Source: Rhizobium sp. Root1220
GTDB lineage: Bacteria > Pseudomonadota > Alphaproteobacteria > Rhizobiales > Rhizobiaceae
Direction: 5' to 3'
Length of the DNA stretch: 64,000 nt
Assembly: GCF_001426265.1 (NCBI RefSeq)
Contig: NZ_LMDG01000012.1
Location: 310,001-374,000 of the forward strand
Positions 9,125-19,311 of this stretch are shown here, piece after piece (positions within the stretch are counted from its first letter, which is position 1; every line of letters begins with the position of its first letter). The notes under the pieces were generated by a model. The model was not told the DNA's origin and did not search any database. It saw nothing but the letters and a program-made list of their open reading frames with translations. Position numbers and translations under genes: made by a program.

Positions 9125-10261
9125 TTGGACGATACTGCTGCCCTGAAGAAAACCCCGCTGCATCAGCTGCATCTGTCGCTTGGCGCCCGTATGGTGCCGT
9201 TCGCCGGATACGACATGCCGGTGCAATATCCGGCCGGCGTCATGAAGGAACACTTGCAGACCCGCGCCGCCGCCGGCCTTTTCGATGTATCCCACATGGG
9301 CCAGGTCATTGTGAAGGCGAAGTCGGGCAAGTACGAAGACGCAGCCCTTGCGCTCGAAAGCCTCGTTCCCGTCGATATTCTCGGTCTCGCCGAAGGCCGT
9401 CAGCGCTACGGTTTCTTCACCGATGACAACGGCGCCATTCTCGACGACCTGATGATTGCCCACCTTGACGACCACCTCTTCGTCGTCGTCAACGCCGCCT
9501 GCAAGGAAGCCGATCTCGCGCATATGCAAAAGCATATCGGCGACCGCTGCGACATCACCCTTCTCGACCGCGCGCTGATTGCCCTGCAGGGGCCGCGCTC
9601 GGTGGATGTGCTGGCCGAACTCTGGGCCGATGTCGCCGCCATGAAATTCATGGACGTGCGCCACTGCCGCCTGCACGACGTTTCCTGTCTCGTGTCGCGC
9701 TCCGGCTATAGCGGCGAGGACGGTTACGAAATCTCGGTGCCTGTCGATATGGCGGAAGACATCGCCAAACGGCTGCTTGAGCATCCCGATGTCGAACCCG
9801 TCGGCCTCGGCGCGCGCGACAGCCTGCGCCTGGAAGCCGGCCTCTGCCTCTATGGCAACGATATCGACACGACGACGACGCCTGTCGAAGCAGCGCTTGA
9901 ATGGGGCATGCAGAAGGCCCGCAAGACCGGCGGCGCACGCGCCGGCGGCTTTCCAGGCTCGACCCGTATCCTGTCCGAACTCGACAACGGCGCCAAGCGC
10001 CGCCGCGTCGGCCTGAAGCCGGAAGGCAAGGCGCCGGTGCGCGGCCATGCCAGGCTCTATGGCGACGCCGATGGCAAGACCGAAATAGGCGAAGTCACGT
10101 CAGGCGGCTTCGGCCCGAGCGTCGAAGGTCCTGTCGCGATGGGATATGTCCCGGTCTCCTACGCAAACGCAGGAACCGAAATCTATGCTGAAGTGCGCGG
10201 CAAGTATCTGCCGATCACCGTCAGCGCCCTGCCCTTCATCACGCCGACCTACAAACGCTAA
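9125..10261 (+). CDS. gcvT: glycine cleavage system T-protein (aminomethyltransferase)
   Basis: A 378-residue tetrahydrofolate-dependent aminomethyltransferase. It releases ammonia from the aminomethyl group carried on lipoyl-GcvH and passes the methylene unit to tetrahydrofolate. The N-terminal LHQLHLSLGARMVPFAGYDMPVQY, the FDVSHMGQ block, the YSGEDGYEI motif and the GLGARDSLRLEAGLCLYGNDI stretch are typical. The only reasonable start is TTG at 9125, five bases after a good GGAGG site; a TTG start under a riboswitch may keep translation low when the leader is closed. gcvH follows after 24 bases. Confidence 0.96.
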   Translation: MDDTAALKKTPLHQLHLSLGARMVPFAGYDMPVQYPAGVMKEHLQTRAAAGLFDVSHMGQVIVKAKSGKYEDAALALESLVPVDILGLAEGRQRYGFFTDDNGAILDDLMIAHLDDHLFVVVNAACKEADLAHMQKHIGDRCDITLLDRALIALQGPRSVDVLAELWADVAAMKFMDVRHCRLHDVSCLVSRSGYSGEDGYEISVPVDMAEDIAKRLLEHPDVEPVGLGARDSLRLEAGLCLYGNDIDTTTTPVEAALEWGMQKARKTGGARAGGFPGSTRILSELDNGAKRRRVGLKPEGKAPVRGHARLYGDADGKTEIGEVTSGGFGPSVEGPVAMGYVPVSYANAGTEIYAEVRGKYLPITVSALPFITPTYKR

Positions 10262-10285
10262 ACTTTTTCCCGAGAGGATCATTCC

Positions 10286-10648
10286 ATGCTGAAATTTACC
10301 GAAGAACACGAATGGCTGCTGATCGAATCCGGCATTGCGACCGTCGGCATCACCAACTACGCCGTCGATCAGCTCGGCGATCTCGTCTTCGTCGAACTGC
10401 CTGAAGTCGGCGCAACCTTCTCCAAGAACGACAACGCAGCCACCGTCGAATCCGTCAAGGCAGCGTCCGACGTATACTGCCCGCTCGATGGCGAAATCAC
10501 CGAGGTCAATCCGGCCATCGTCGCCGATCCGGCTCTGGTCAATTCCGATCCTCAAGGTGCGGGCTGGTTCTTCAAGCTGAAGCTTGCCAACGCCGCCGAT
10601 GCCGACGGCTTGCTCGACGAGGCGGCCTACAAGGAGCTCACCGCGTAA
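10286..10648 (+). CDS. gcvH: glycine cleavage system H-protein
   Basis: Lipoyl carrier protein (120 aa) that shuttles the aminomethyl intermediate between GcvP, GcvT and the lipoamide dehydrogenase L-protein. The lipoylation site is K58 in [10 protein letters not shown], and the C-terminal [15 protein letters not shown] segment is conserved. The stop overlaps the gcvP start as TAATG at 10646-10650, so the two are translationally coupled. The L-protein (lpd) is not in the window, as is usual because it is shared with other dehydrogenases. Confidence 0.97.
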   Translation: MLKFTEEHEWLLIESGIATVGITNYAVDQLGDLVFVELPEVGATFSKNDNAATVESVKAASDVYCPLDGEITEVNPAIVADPALVNSDPQGAGWFFKLKLANAADADGLLDEAAYKELTA

Positions 10649-13512
10649 TGACGACGCCCACCGAATTCCAGTTCACTGACTACCAGCCCTACGACTTTGC
10701 CAACCGTCGTCACATCGGCCCTTCACCGACCGAAATGACGGATATGCTGAAGGTCGTTGGCTACAACACGCTCGACAACCTGATCGACGCCACCGTGCCG
10801 CCGTCCATCCGCCAGAAGGCGCCGCTCGTCTGGGGCGCGCCGATGACGGAGCGCGAGGCGCTCGACAAGCTGCGCGAAACCGCCAACAAGAACAAGGTTC
10901 TCGTTTCGCTGATCGGCCAGGGCTACTACGGCACCATCACGCCGCCAGTCATCCAGCGCAACATCCTCGAAAACCCCGCCTGGTACACGGCCTACACGCC
11001 TTACCAGCCGGAAATTTCGCAAGGGCGCCTCGAGGCGCTGCTGAACTACCAGACGATGATCTGCGACCTTACCGGTCTCGACGTCGCCAACGCCTCGCTG
11101 CTCGATGAAGCGACCGCTGCTGCCGAAGGCATGGCCATGGCCGAGCGCGTCTCCAAGTCGAAGGCCAAGGCCTTCTTCGTCGACGCCGCCTGCCATCCGC
11201 AGACGATAGAGCTGATCAAGACCCGCGCCGAGCCGCTCGGCTGGAGCGTCGTCATCGGTAACCCGTTCACCGATCTCGACCCGGTCGACGTCTTCGGCGC
11301 CATCTTCCAGTATCCGGGCACCCATGGCCACGTCCATGATTTCACCGGCCTGATCTCTCGCCTGCACCAGACCGGCGCCATCGCGATCGTCGCCGCCGAC
11401 ATTCTGGCGCTGACGCTCCTGAAGTCCCCGGGCGAAATGGGCGCCGATATCGCCATCGGCAATTCGCAGCGCTTCGGCGTTCCGGTCGGCTACGGCGGCC
11501 CGCACGCCGCCTACATGTCGGTCAAGGACGCCCACAAGCGCTCCATGCCCGGCCGCCTCGTCGGCGTCTCCGTCGATGCCCGCGGCAACCGCGCCTACCG
11601 TCTGTCGCTGCAGACCCGTGAACAGCATATCCGCCGCGAAAAGGCGACGTCGAACATCTGCACTGCGCAGGTATTGCTGGCCGTCATGGCCTCGATGTAC
11701 GCCGTCTTCCACGGCCCCAAGGGCATCAAGGCGATCGCCCAGCAGGTCCACCAGAAGGCTGTGCTGATGGCCAAGGGGCTGGAAAAGCTCGGATACACCA
11801 TCGAGCCCGAAACCTTCTTCGACACCATTACTGTCGATGTCGGCCACATGCAGGCCGTCATCATGCGCTCAGCGGTTGCCGAAGGCGTCAATCTGCGCAA
11901 GGTCGGCGCCACCAAGATCGGCATGAGCCTTGACGAGCGCACCCGCCCGGCCACGCTGGAAGCCGTCTGGCGCGCCTTCGGTGGCAACTTCGCCGTGGCC
12001 GAGTTCGAGCCGAGCTATCGCCTGCCGAAGGGATTGGCCCGCACTAGCGAGTATCTGACGCACCCGATCTTCCATATGAACCGCGCCGAAAGCGAGATGA
12101 CCCGCTACATCAGGCGTCTCTCCGACCGGGACCTGGCGCTCGACCGCTCGATGATCCCGCTCGGTTCCTGCACGATGAAACTCAACGCCACGGCCGAAAT
12201 GCTGCCGATCACCTGGCCCGAGTTTTCGGATATCCATCCCTTCGTGCCCGCAGACCAGGCGCTCGGATATCGCGAGATGATCGACGACCTGATCGAGAAG
12301 CTCTGCGCCGTCACCGGCTACGATGCCTTCTCGATGCAGCCGAACTCCGGCGCGCAGGGCGAATATGCCGGCCTGCTGACGATCCGCAACTACCACATCG
12401 CCAACGGCAATGGTCACCGCGACGTCTGCCTGATCCCGACATCTGCCCATGGCACCAACCCGGCCTCGGCCCAGATGGTCGGCATGAAGGTGGTCGTGGT
12501 CAAGGTGCGCGACAACGGCGACATCGACCTAGACGACTTCCGCGCCAAGGCCGAGCAGCACAAGGACAATCTGTCCTGCTGCATGATCACCTACCCCTCG
12601 ACGCACGGCGTGTTTGAGGAAACGGTGAAGGAGATCTGCGATCTCGTTCATGCCAAGGGTGGCCAGGTCTACCTCGACGGTGCCAACATGAACGCCATGG
12701 TCGGCTTGTCCCGCCCCGGTGACATTGGCTCTGACGTCTCCCACCTCAACCTTCACAAGACCTTCTGCATCCCTCATGGCGGCGGCGGTCCGGGCATGGG
12801 ACCGATCGGCGTCAAGGCGCATCTGGCGCCGTTCCTTCCCGGTCACCCGGAAAGCGACGGCCGTTCAGGTGCCGTCTCGGCGGCAGCATTCGGCTCGGCC
12901 TCGATCCTGCCGATCTCCTGGAGCTACTGCTTGATGATGGGCGGCGAAGGCCTGACACAGGCAACGAAAGTGGCGATCCTCAACGCCAACTACATCGCAG
13001 CCCGGCTGAAGGGCGCCTACGACGTGCTCTACAAGTCGGAGGCCGGCCGTGTGGCGCACGAGTGTATCATCGACACCCGCCCGCTGGTCGACAGCTGCGG
13101 CGTCACCGTCGACGACGTGGCCAAGCGCCTGATCGACTGCGGCTTCCACGCCCCGACCATGAGCTGGCCGGTTGCCGGCACGCTGATGATCGAGCCGACG
13201 GAATCGGAAACCAAGGCCGAACTCGACCGCTTCTGCGAAGCCATGCTGGCGATCCGCCAGGAAGCCCGCGACATCGAGGAAGGGCGTTCCGACAAGCTGA
13301 ACAACGCGCTGAAGAACGCTCCGCACACGGTCGAAGACCTGGTCGGCGAATGGGATCGCCCCTATTCTCGCGAACAGGCCTGCTTCCCGCCCGGCGCCTT
13401 CCGCGTCGACAAGTACTGGTCGCCGGTCAACCGCGTCGACAATGTCTACGGTGACCGCAACCTGCTCTGCACGTGCCCGCCGCTTGAAGACTACGCCGAA
13501 GCGGCCGAATAA
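10648..13512 (+). CDS. gcvP: glycine dehydrogenase (decarboxylating), P-protein
   Basis: Pyridoxal-phosphate enzyme of 954 residues that decarboxylates glycine and loads the aminomethyl group on lipoyl-GcvH. It is the single-chain form in which both halves, separate GcvPA and GcvPB in some bacteria, are fused. The PLP lysine is K704 in [16 protein letters not shown]. Other marks are RRHIGPS near the N-terminus, [20 protein letters not shown], and the glycine-rich [12 protein letters not shown]. Full length with no interruption. A strong terminator follows at 13528-13552, closing the gcvTHP operon. Confidence 0.97.
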   Translation: MTTPTEFQFTDYQPYDFANRRHIGPSPTEMTDMLKVVGYNTLDNLIDATVPPSIRQKAPLVWGAPMTEREALDKLRETANKNKVLVSLIGQGYYGTITPPVIQRNILENPAWYTAYTPYQPEISQGRLEALLNYQTMICDLTGLDVANASLLDEATAAAEGMAMAERVSKSKAKAFFVDAACHPQTIELIKTRAEPLGWSVVIGNPFTDLDPVDVFGAIFQYPGTHGHVHDFTGLISRLHQTGAIAIVAADILALTLLKSPGEMGADIAIGNSQRFGVPVGYGGPHAAYMSVKDAHKRSMPGRLVGVSVDARGNRAYRLSLQTREQHIRREKATSNICTAQVLLAVMASMYAVFHGPKGIKAIAQQVHQKAVLMAKGLEKLGYTIEPETFFDTITVDVGHMQAVIMRSAVAEGVNLRKVGATKIGMSLDERTRPATLEAVWRAFGGNFAVAEFEPSYRLPKGLARTSEYLTHPIFHMNRAESEMTRYIRRLSDRDLALDRSMIPLGSCTMKLNATAEMLPITWPEFSDIHPFVPADQALGYREMIDDLIEKLCAVTGYDAFSMQPNSGAQGEYAGLLTIRNYHIANGNGHRDVCLIPTSAHGTNPASAQMVGMKVVVVKVRDNGDIDLDDFRAKAEQHKDNLSCCMITYPSTHGVFEETVKEICDLVHAKGGQVYLDGANMNAMVGLSRPGDIGSDVSHLNLHKTFCIPHGGGGPGMGPIGVKAHLAPFLPGHPESDGRSGAVSAAAFGSASILPISWSYCLMMGGEGLTQATKVAILNANYIAARLKGAYDVLYKSEAGRVAHECIIDTRPLVDSCGVTVDDVAKRLIDCGFHAPTMSWPVAGTLMIEPTESETKAELDRFCEAMLAIRQEARDIEEGRSDKLNNALKNAPHTVEDLVGEWDRPYSREQACFPPGAFRVDKYWSPVNRVDNVYGDRNLLCTCPPLEDYAEAAE

Positions 13513-13527
13513 GTAGCCTTAACCCGA

Positions 13528-13552
13528 AACGCCCGGCCCTCGCCCGGGCGTT
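13528..13552 (+). terminator. rho-independent terminator of gcvTHP
   Basis: Arms AACGCCCGG and CCGGGCGTT around a seven-base loop, followed by TCTTTC. It is the only strong hairpin in the 252-base gap between gcvP and the DUF982 gene. Confidence 0.82.
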
Positions 13553-13764
13553 TCTTTCGAGAGAACCTTGCCACAACCAATGAGTGAATTGCAGGGTTTC
13601 CACTCCATCGCCGCCACAGGTGACCCTAATCGACCACCGCTTCTGATGATGCACGTCATCGGCCCTCATACGGCGGTGGCTGGAAAGCGAAATCTTCCCC
13701 TTGTGACCTGGAGAGCAGCCTCTATAAGGAACAACCTCTGAGAAGAACACAGGTCACTCGCACG

Positions 13765-14034
13765 ATGGCAAAAACCGACAGCGATCTCACCCAGATACCG
13801 TGGTCGAAGCCGGTGCTCTTAGCACTGGAAGAGCCAGGCCAATACGTGACCATATCAACCACGCAGGCCGCCTCCTGGGCGATGATCGAGGACTGGCCGA
13901 CCGAAGATGGTCCCGCGCTCGACACGGCGCTGCTGGTCTGTGCCGACGTCATCAAGGGCAAGCGCACCAACGAGGACGCGCGACGGGCCTTCGTCGAGGC
14001 GGCGATCGAGGCGGGTATCGACATTCAGCCGTGA
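13765..14034 (+). CDS. DUF982 domain protein
   Basis: An 89-residue protein of the DUF982 family, small proteins largely confined to Rhizobiales and often present in many paralogues. The core W.KPV.L.......ISTTQAASWAMIEDWP pattern and the later A..CADVIKGKRTNEDARRAFVEAAIEAGI are as in the family. The function is unknown. It stands alone, after the gcv terminator, with only a modest ribosome-binding site, so it probably has its own promoter in the 13553-13764 gap. Confidence 0.85.
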   Translation: MAKTDSDLTQIPWSKPVLLALEEPGQYVTISTTQAASWAMIEDWPTEDGPALDTALLVCADVIKGKRTNEDARRAFVEAAIEAGIDIQP

Positions 14035-14252
14035 TTGGTCTGCATCGTCCAGTACTATGCCTATCCCGCCATGATCTTTGGACACCGCTTCCTTTTCCTG
14101 CACCGACGCGAGATCAGAGCAGCTCGGATTGATGTCGAGAGAAATGTGCTCGCAATCCCCCGCCACGCAGAGCAGCAACGTTGCTCGGGGCGGCCGGGAC
14201 GTTCATGATGCGGGGCGATTCCAATTCCATATCCGAGATTGCGGGATGGCCG

Positions 14253-14999
14253 ATGCGTATCTTTCTCTTTCGCCACGGCGAATCGCTGGGCAACGTCAGC
14301 GAACAGGCCTACCGCCAGTTCGGTGATCACAACGTTCCGCTGACACAATGGGGCTACCGGCAGGCGCTGGAGGCCGGTCGTGTCATCGCATCCTATCTAA
14401 AGTCGTTGCCGGACGACGAATCCCAGACGCTGGACGTCTGGTACTCTCCATTTCTGCGGACTCGACAAACCAAGGATGCACTGCTCGCATCCCTGCCAGC
14501 CGGCTTCATCGGAAATGTCCGCGAGGACTATTTGCTGCGGGAGCAGGATTTCGGGCTCTTCAGCGAGATCTACGACCACGCAGAGCAAAGACAGAAGTTT
14601 CCAGATGAATTCGAAAAATGGGCCAGACTGCGTAACAGCAGCGGTAAATTCTACGCCCGTCCGCCGGATGGCGAGAGCCGGGCAGACGTGGCTCAGCGTG
14701 TTCGCCTGTTCCTGCAGACGGTTATGCATGACGCCCGAAATGGCACTGGCAACGTCGCAATCGTCGGCCACGGTGTGACAAACAGAGCGTTCGAAATGAG
14801 TTTTCTGCAGCGATCTGTCGATTGGTTCGAGCGCTCACACAATCCGGGGAACGCCGACGTCATCCTGATAGAGGGGAGCCACGCGATGGGATACGCGTCA
14901 AAGCTGCTGCATCAGGCTGCCGATCGGCAGGAAGGGCAGAAAGACGGACTGCGCGACGCATATGACGCTGTGGTGACGATGACCCCAGCGCGCGAATAG
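14253..14999 (+). CDS. histidine phosphatase family protein
   Basis: A 248-residue phosphoglycerate mutase-like (histidine phosphatase) protein. The phosphate-accepting histidine lies in FLFRHGESLGN near the N-terminus, an arginine of the pocket is in SPFLRTRQT, and the second histidine is in VGHGVTNRAF. The EQDFGLF segment probably supplies the acid. The substrate is unknown. I prefer the ATG at 14253 because the family begins directly with the strand carrying RHG; ATGs at 14205 and 14208 would add a short tail. It is monocistronic between DUF982 and the convergent lysE-type gene. Confidence 0.87.
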   Translation: MRIFLFRHGESLGNVSEQAYRQFGDHNVPLTQWGYRQALEAGRVIASYLKSLPDDESQTLDVWYSPFLRTRQTKDALLASLPAGFIGNVREDYLLREQDFGLFSEIYDHAEQRQKFPDEFEKWARLRNSSGKFYARPPDGESRADVAQRVRLFLQTVMHDARNGTGNVAIVGHGVTNRAFEMSFLQRSVDWFERSHNPGNADVILIEGSHAMGYASKLLHQAADRQEGQKDGLRDAYDAVVTMTPARE

Positions 15000-15141
15000 A
15001 CACGCGCGCGCTTTATCGAATTCGACTAACTAGGTCTGCATCGACCCAAATCTCTCGCATATGGCCGGTGCCGATCTTTGGCGGCCTCCCAGGTATCAGG
15101 CGCAACTGAGTTTTGCCGCCGGAAACCGAGGATCGCGCATT

Positions 15142-15762
15142 CTACTTCAGCAATGAATAGACCCCGGCCCCAAGGGCGACGAAGCCGAAGACGATAAGCA
15201 GGTAGCTCGTTCCGCGCATGACTTTGGACGTGAAATCGCCCGACAACCGCTCTCGCGCCATGCTTACCGCGCCGCTCAAGAAGAACCACCACGCAAGCGA
15301 CCCCGAAAAAACGCCACCGACGATAGCCGCAGAACTGAAGCGGCGGGTTTCGTCCAGCAACCCAAATCCCGCAAACAGCGCCCCAAACGACAGGATCGTC
15401 GCCGGGTTCGAGATCGTCAGCAAAAAGGTGGCGACGCTGGTTCCAAAAAGGCCCGGCGCACCTATGTCGGCCGCTTCCACCGGGTCGTGCGTCAGCCCGC
15501 GGTGGCCTAACCAGAGCAGCAGCAATCCGCCGCCAAGAGCCAGAGGCAGTTCCGCCGCCGACATCGCTTCCTCGAATACGGCAATGCCGGTAACCGCCAC
15601 CAATGCATAGCTGGCGTCCCCGAATGCTGTGCCCAGCCCGCAGGAAAAGCCAGCAAGGAAGCCCCGGTCCAACGTGCGATTGATACACAGCATTCCGATC
15701 GGTCCGAGCGGCGCGGTGATGATGACACCCAGCAGAGCGCCTTTCACGAACAGCAGTAGCAT
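15142..15762 (-). CDS. LysE family amino-acid/metabolite exporter
   Basis: A 206-residue inner-membrane protein of the LysE/RhtB family with about six hydrophobic segments. The N-terminal GALLGVIITAPLGPIGMLCINRTL is the family signature, followed by GLGTAFGDASYALVA and the TFLLTISNPATILSF segment with the conserved NP. Members export basic or other amino acids and small solutes; the substrate here is unknown. Start at 15762; the long frame upstream runs through the suf terminator and is not coding. A terminator at 15845-15870 separates it from the suf operon, so it probably has its own weak promoter. Confidence 0.88.
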   Translation of the reverse strand: MLLLFVKGALLGVIITAPLGPIGMLCINRTLDRGFLAGFSCGLGTAFGDASYALVAVTGIAVFEEAMSAAELPLALGGGLLLLWLGHRGLTHDPVEAADIGAPGLFGTSVATFLLTISNPATILSFGALFAGFGLLDETRRFSSAAIVGGVFSGSLAWWFFLSGAVSMARERLSGDFTSKVMRGTSYLLIVFGFVALGAGVYSLLK

Positions 15763-15844
15763 TATGCGCTTGATTCCTTTTACTCGGGCGTTCCGTGAAT
15801 TCCTGCGTGCTCCGTAGCGGCGCTTGCGAACCATGCACAACAGA

Positions 15845-15870
15845 AAAGGCCGCTCGACATGGCGGCCTTT
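15845..15870 (-). terminator. rho-independent terminator of the suf operon
   Basis: Perfect nine-base arms AAAGGCCGC and GCGGCCTTT around an eight-base loop. On the minus strand the stem runs out into TTTTCTG, 26 bases after the sufA stop. Confidence 0.85.
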
Positions 15871-15895
15871 ACGGATATTCCGAGGAATGTGACAA

Positions 15896-16288
15896 TCAGT
15901 GCGCTGGCGCCACGGCATCGCCGCGTGCAGCAAGCGCCGCAAGGTCAGCGGGTTTCAGTTCGACGGATTCACCGCAGCCGCAAGCCGACGTCTGGTTCGG
16001 ATTGGTGAAGGTGAAACCGGACCGCAATGTCGTCTGCTCAAACCCCATCTCGGTGCCGAGAAGATAGAGAACCGCTGACGGCTCGATCCACACACGGGCA
16101 CCGTCGCGCTCTATCTGGTCGTCCTTGGCATTCGGCTCGGTTACGAGGTCGATGGTATATTCCATCCCAGCGCAGCCGCCCTTCTTGATCCCGACCCGAA
16201 TGCCTAGGGCATCAGATCCCGAATTCTCGACGATTGCCTTCACGCGCGCTGCGGCGGTATCGGTCATGCTCATCACGGCAAAGCCCAT
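15896..16288 (-). CDS. sufA: A-type Fe-S carrier SufA
   Basis: A 130-residue A-type carrier (HesB/IscA fold) that receives clusters from the SufBCD scaffold and passes them to target proteins. The three cluster-binding cysteines are present: one in KKGGCAGMEY and two in SACGCGES near the C-terminus. The short MGFAVMSMTDT leader before the conserved start is common in rhizobial copies; AAGGAG stands in front of this ATG. It is the last gene of the seven-gene operon, 77 bases after sufT. Confidence 0.94.
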   Translation of the reverse strand: MGFAVMSMTDTAAARVKAIVENSGSDALGIRVGIKKGGCAGMEYTIDLVTEPNAKDDQIERDGARVWIEPSAVLYLLGTEMGFEQTTLRSGFTFTNPNQTSACGCGESVELKPADLAALAARGDAVAPAH

Positions 16289-16365
16289 CGGCTAAATCTC
16301 CTTCCACAACCGGGGTCAAGATCCGGTGCTTCTAGTCCTTAATGTAAAGCGGGCGGCTTAAAGCT

Positions 16366-16746
16366 TCAATACCAGCCGACCGCAACCTGAGCCTCTTCCG
16401 ACATCCGCTCGGGGGTCCATGGCGGATCAAAGGTCATCCCGACCTCGACGCCCGACACACCCTCGACCGAACCGACAGCATTTTCCACCCAGCCCGGCAT
16501 CTCGCCGGCGACAGGGCAACCGGGCGCCGTCAGCGTCATCATGATCTTCACCATGCGATCGTCTTCGATGTCGATCTTGTAGATCAACCCGAGCTCGAAG
16601 ATATCGGCAGGAATTTCAGGGTCATAGACCGTCTTCAACGCCATAATGACGTCGTCGCTGAGGCGAGCCAGTTCATCAGCCGGAATGCTGGAGTGCACGA
16701 TGCCTTCGCGCACGTCGATCTTCTGTTCGCTATCATCCAGGCTCAT
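16366..16746 (-). CDS. sufT: SUF-system assembly protein SufT (DUF59/MIP18 family)
   Basis: A 126-residue MIP18-type protein that helps mature Fe-S proteins; in other bacteria SufT matters most under high cluster demand. The conserved core is KTVYDPEIPADIFELGLIYKIDI followed by MTLTAPGCPVAGEMP, which contains the conserved cysteine, and the C-terminal MTFDPPWTPERMSEEAQ. The ATG at 16746 has an AAGGAG site; the upstream extension of the frame is a shadow of sufS. It follows sufS by eleven bases. Confidence 0.93.
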   Translation of the reverse strand: MSLDDSEQKIDVREGIVHSSIPADELARLSDDVIMALKTVYDPEIPADIFELGLIYKIDIEDDRMVKIMMTLTAPGCPVAGEMPGWVENAVGSVEGVSGVEVGMTFDPPWTPERMSEEAQVAVGWY

Positions 16747-16757
16747 ACGGACACTCC

Positions 16758-17999
16758 TTAAGCAAAAAACTTCCGCGCATAATCCAGCGCATCGGCCAGG
16801 GCATCGACCTCGGCACGGGTATTGTACATGCCGAAGGATGCACGGCATGTGGATGTGACGCCGAAGCGTTTCAAGAGCGGCATGGCGCAATGCGTGCCGG
16901 CGCGCACAGCAACGCCCTGACGGTCAATCACCATCGAAACGTCGTGCGCATGCAGTCCAGCCAACTCGAACGAGAAGATGCCTCCCTTGCCTGGCGCCGT
17001 ACCGAACACGCGTAGCGAATTCACCTCGCGCAAACGTTCGGCTGCGTAGCTTGCGAGATCTGTCTCATGACGGGCAATCGCCTCGCGACCGACCTTTTCC
17101 ATGTAGTCCAGCGCATAGCCAAGCCCGATTGCCTGCACGATCGGTGGGGTGCCTGCCTCGAAGCGATGTGGCGGATCATTGTAGGTCACGGCCTCTTCCG
17201 TCACCTCGAAGATCATTTCACCGCCGCCCTGAAACGGACGCATCTCGCGCAGCCGGTCCTTCTTGCCGTAAAGCACGCCGATGCCCGACGGCCCATAGAG
17301 CTTGTGACCGGTCATGACATACCAGTCGCAATCGATGTCCTGCACGTCGACAGGCAGGTGAACGGCGCCCTGCGACCCGTCCACCAGAACCGGAATGCCG
17401 CGTTCATGCGCGATGCGGCAGATCTCCTTGACCGGCACCACGGTGCCGAGCGCGTTCGACATATGGGTGATCGCCACCAGCTTGGTTCGCTCGGTCAGGC
17501 TCTTTTCGAAATCCTCGATATGGAAGGCGCCCTCGTCGTCGACCGGTACCCAGATGAGCTTTGCGCCTTGCCGCTCGCGGATGAAATGCCAGGGCACGAT
17601 GTTGGAGTGATGCTCCATGATCGACAAGACGATCTCGTCGCCCTCGCCGATATTGGGCATGCCCCAGCCATAGGCGACCGTGTTGATCGCCTCGGTGGAG
17701 GATTTGGTGAAGACGATGTCGTCAACCGAAGGCGCATTCAGGAAGCGGCGAACTTTTTCGCGTGCTGCCTCATAAGCCTCGGTGGCGGCGTTCGACAGGA
17801 AATGCAGGCCACGATGCACGTTGGCATATTCGTTGGAATAGGCATGGCTGATCGCGTCGATCACTACTTGTGGCTTCTGAGCGGAAGCGCCGTTATCGAG
17901 ATAGACCAGCGGCTTGCCGTAGACCTGCTTCGCCAGGATCGGGAAATCCTTGCGAATGGCTTCAACGTCATAAGGAGTGGCCGGTACGATCGTATCCAT
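16758..17999 (-). CDS. sufS: cysteine desulfurase SufS
   Basis: Group II, PLP-dependent cysteine desulfurase (413 aa) that supplies persulfide sulfur to the SufBCD scaffold. The PLP lysine is K233 in VMTGHKLYGPSG and the catalytic cysteine is C371 in VRAGTHCAMPLL, set in the short loop typical of group II enzymes. The N-terminal DFPILAKQVYGKPLVYLDNGASAQKP is diagnostic. It sits between sufD (14 bases) and sufT (11 bases). No sufE is seen in the window, so its sulfur acceptor is unclear. Confidence 0.96.
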   Translation of the reverse strand: MDTIVPATPYDVEAIRKDFPILAKQVYGKPLVYLDNGASAQKPQVVIDAISHAYSNEYANVHRGLHFLSNAATEAYEAAREKVRRFLNAPSVDDIVFTKSSTEAINTVAYGWGMPNIGEGDEIVLSIMEHHSNIVPWHFIRERQGAKLIWVPVDDEGAFHIEDFEKSLTERTKLVAITHMSNALGTVVPVKEICRIAHERGIPVLVDGSQGAVHLPVDVQDIDCDWYVMTGHKLYGPSGIGVLYGKKDRLREMRPFQGGGEMIFEVTEEAVTYNDPPHRFEAGTPPIVQAIGLGYALDYMEKVGREAIARHETDLASYAAERLREVNSLRVFGTAPGKGGIFSFELAGLHAHDVSMVIDRQGVAVRAGTHCAMPLLKRFGVTSTCRASFGMYNTRAEVDALADALDYARKFFA

Positions 18000-18013
18000 G
18001 GTTCTCTATCCGA

Positions 18014-19288
18014 TCAGGCGTGCTTCTCAAGCCAGGTCGAAATGACGCCTTCCAGCGCCTCGACCACGGCCTCGTTGTCCAGTTCCTCGACGATCTCGGC
18101 CACGAAGGCGTTGACCAGCATGGCGCGCGCCTTGTTCTCAGGAATGCCGCGCGCCATCAGGTAATAGAGATGATTGTGATCGATATCGGCAACCGTTGCT
18201 CCGTGACCACACTGAACATCGTCGGCGAAGATCTCGAGTTCCGGCTTCACCGAAAACTCTGCATCGTCCGACATGAGCAGCGTGTTGCAAGCCATTTTCG
18301 CGTCGGTCTTCTGCGCATCCGGCGCGACCCGGATCATGCCCTGGAAGACGCCCTTGGCACGATCGAACACAACGTTGCGGATAACCTCGGTCGAGCCGGT
18401 GTGCGGCACGTTGTGGCCAAGCACCATCGTCACGTCCGTATGTGTTTCAGCACCGAGAAGATTGATGCCGCGCAGCGTCAGATCGGCACCCTCGCCCGTC
18501 ACGGCTATGTGCAGTTCCTGGCGAACCAGCTTGCCGCCCGCATTGACGACAAACAGCTTCAGCTTCGCATCAGCGCCGAGATCGACGCGGATCTGACCAA
18601 GATGCGTATCGTCGTTACCCTGCTGCTGGACGATGATCCAGGTGAGTTCGCAGCCCTCTCCAACTTTCAGGTCACTGACATGCGATACCAGCGCAGCATC
18701 CGCGGTCACCGAGAGGTGACGCTCGATGACCATCGCTTTGACACCGGCACCGAAGGTCACGGGAAGCCGCGTATGCGTCTGGCCACCGGCGTGAACGAAC
18801 TGGATTTCCAGCGGCTCTTCCAGCTCTGTTCCAGCCGGCACATCAATCACATATCCGTCGCGCACGAAGCTGCCGTTGATCCGTCCAACGGTATCATCCT
18901 TGTCGAGCGCACCCAGGTCGGCAGCCGCAGATCCGTCCGACAACCTGTCTGAATAGCTGGACACGCCAAGATCCCCGGTCCTGGCCTTGAGATCCGGTAG
19001 CCCCTGGATCACCGACAAGACAGTCGCTTCTTCGACCAGCGGATCGCGAGCCTCCGAGCCGGCATCGCCGGCCTGAGCCGGAACGGCGCGCAACAGTGTC
19101 TTGAGATCAGTGTAGTGCCACGCCTCGATGCGTCGGGTCGGCAGGCCCTCTCGCTTCAGGTCATCCAACAGCCGGTCACGGATGGCGATGACCTTGCCGT
19201 CGCCCGGCAGTTCGCCGATCTGATTGTTGAACGCCTCGATGAGCGCTGCTTCCGCAGCGGTCTGGCGGTTCGTCGTCTGCATGTTCAT
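18014..19288 (-). CDS. sufD: Fe-S cluster assembly protein SufD
   Basis: SufD (424 aa) forms the SufBC2D complex and is needed for iron acquisition during de novo cluster assembly. The right-handed beta-helix core is apparent, and the C-terminal CGHGATVADIDHNHLYYLMARGIPE stretch contains the conserved histidine near the SufB interface. The N-terminal region (TAAEAALIEAFNNQ, RIEAWHYTDLKTLLR) is typical. It lies 23 bases after sufC and 14 before sufS. Confidence 0.95.
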   Translation of the reverse strand: MNMQTTNRQTAAEAALIEAFNNQIGELPGDGKVIAIRDRLLDDLKREGLPTRRIEAWHYTDLKTLLRAVPAQAGDAGSEARDPLVEEATVLSVIQGLPDLKARTGDLGVSSYSDRLSDGSAAADLGALDKDDTVGRINGSFVRDGYVIDVPAGTELEEPLEIQFVHAGGQTHTRLPVTFGAGVKAMVIERHLSVTADAALVSHVSDLKVGEGCELTWIIVQQQGNDDTHLGQIRVDLGADAKLKLFVVNAGGKLVRQELHIAVTGEGADLTLRGINLLGAETHTDVTMVLGHNVPHTGSTEVIRNVVFDRAKGVFQGMIRVAPDAQKTDAKMACNTLLMSDDAEFSVKPELEIFADDVQCGHGATVADIDHNHLYYLMARGIPENKARAMLVNAFVAEIVEELDNEAVVEALEGVISTWLEKHA

Positions 19289-19311
19289 GCGACCAGTCCT
19301 TTCCGCCTAGC

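Noticed and set aside
10723..11847. 374-residue minus-strand frame within gcvP
   Set aside because: Antisense to a strongly conserved enzyme with all motifs; low-complexity composition of the shadow protein.
13728..13750. GGAAC sequence before the DUF982 gene as a stress promoter
   Set aside because: No TT at the required distance of 18-19 bases after GGAAC.
14035..14252. Possible small gene between DUF982 and the histidine phosphatase
   Set aside because: Frames here lack ribosome-binding sites and overlap in conflicting directions.
17067..18164. 365-residue plus-strand frame opposite sufS
   Set aside because: Antisense shadow of a conserved gene without its own ribosome-binding site or domain.
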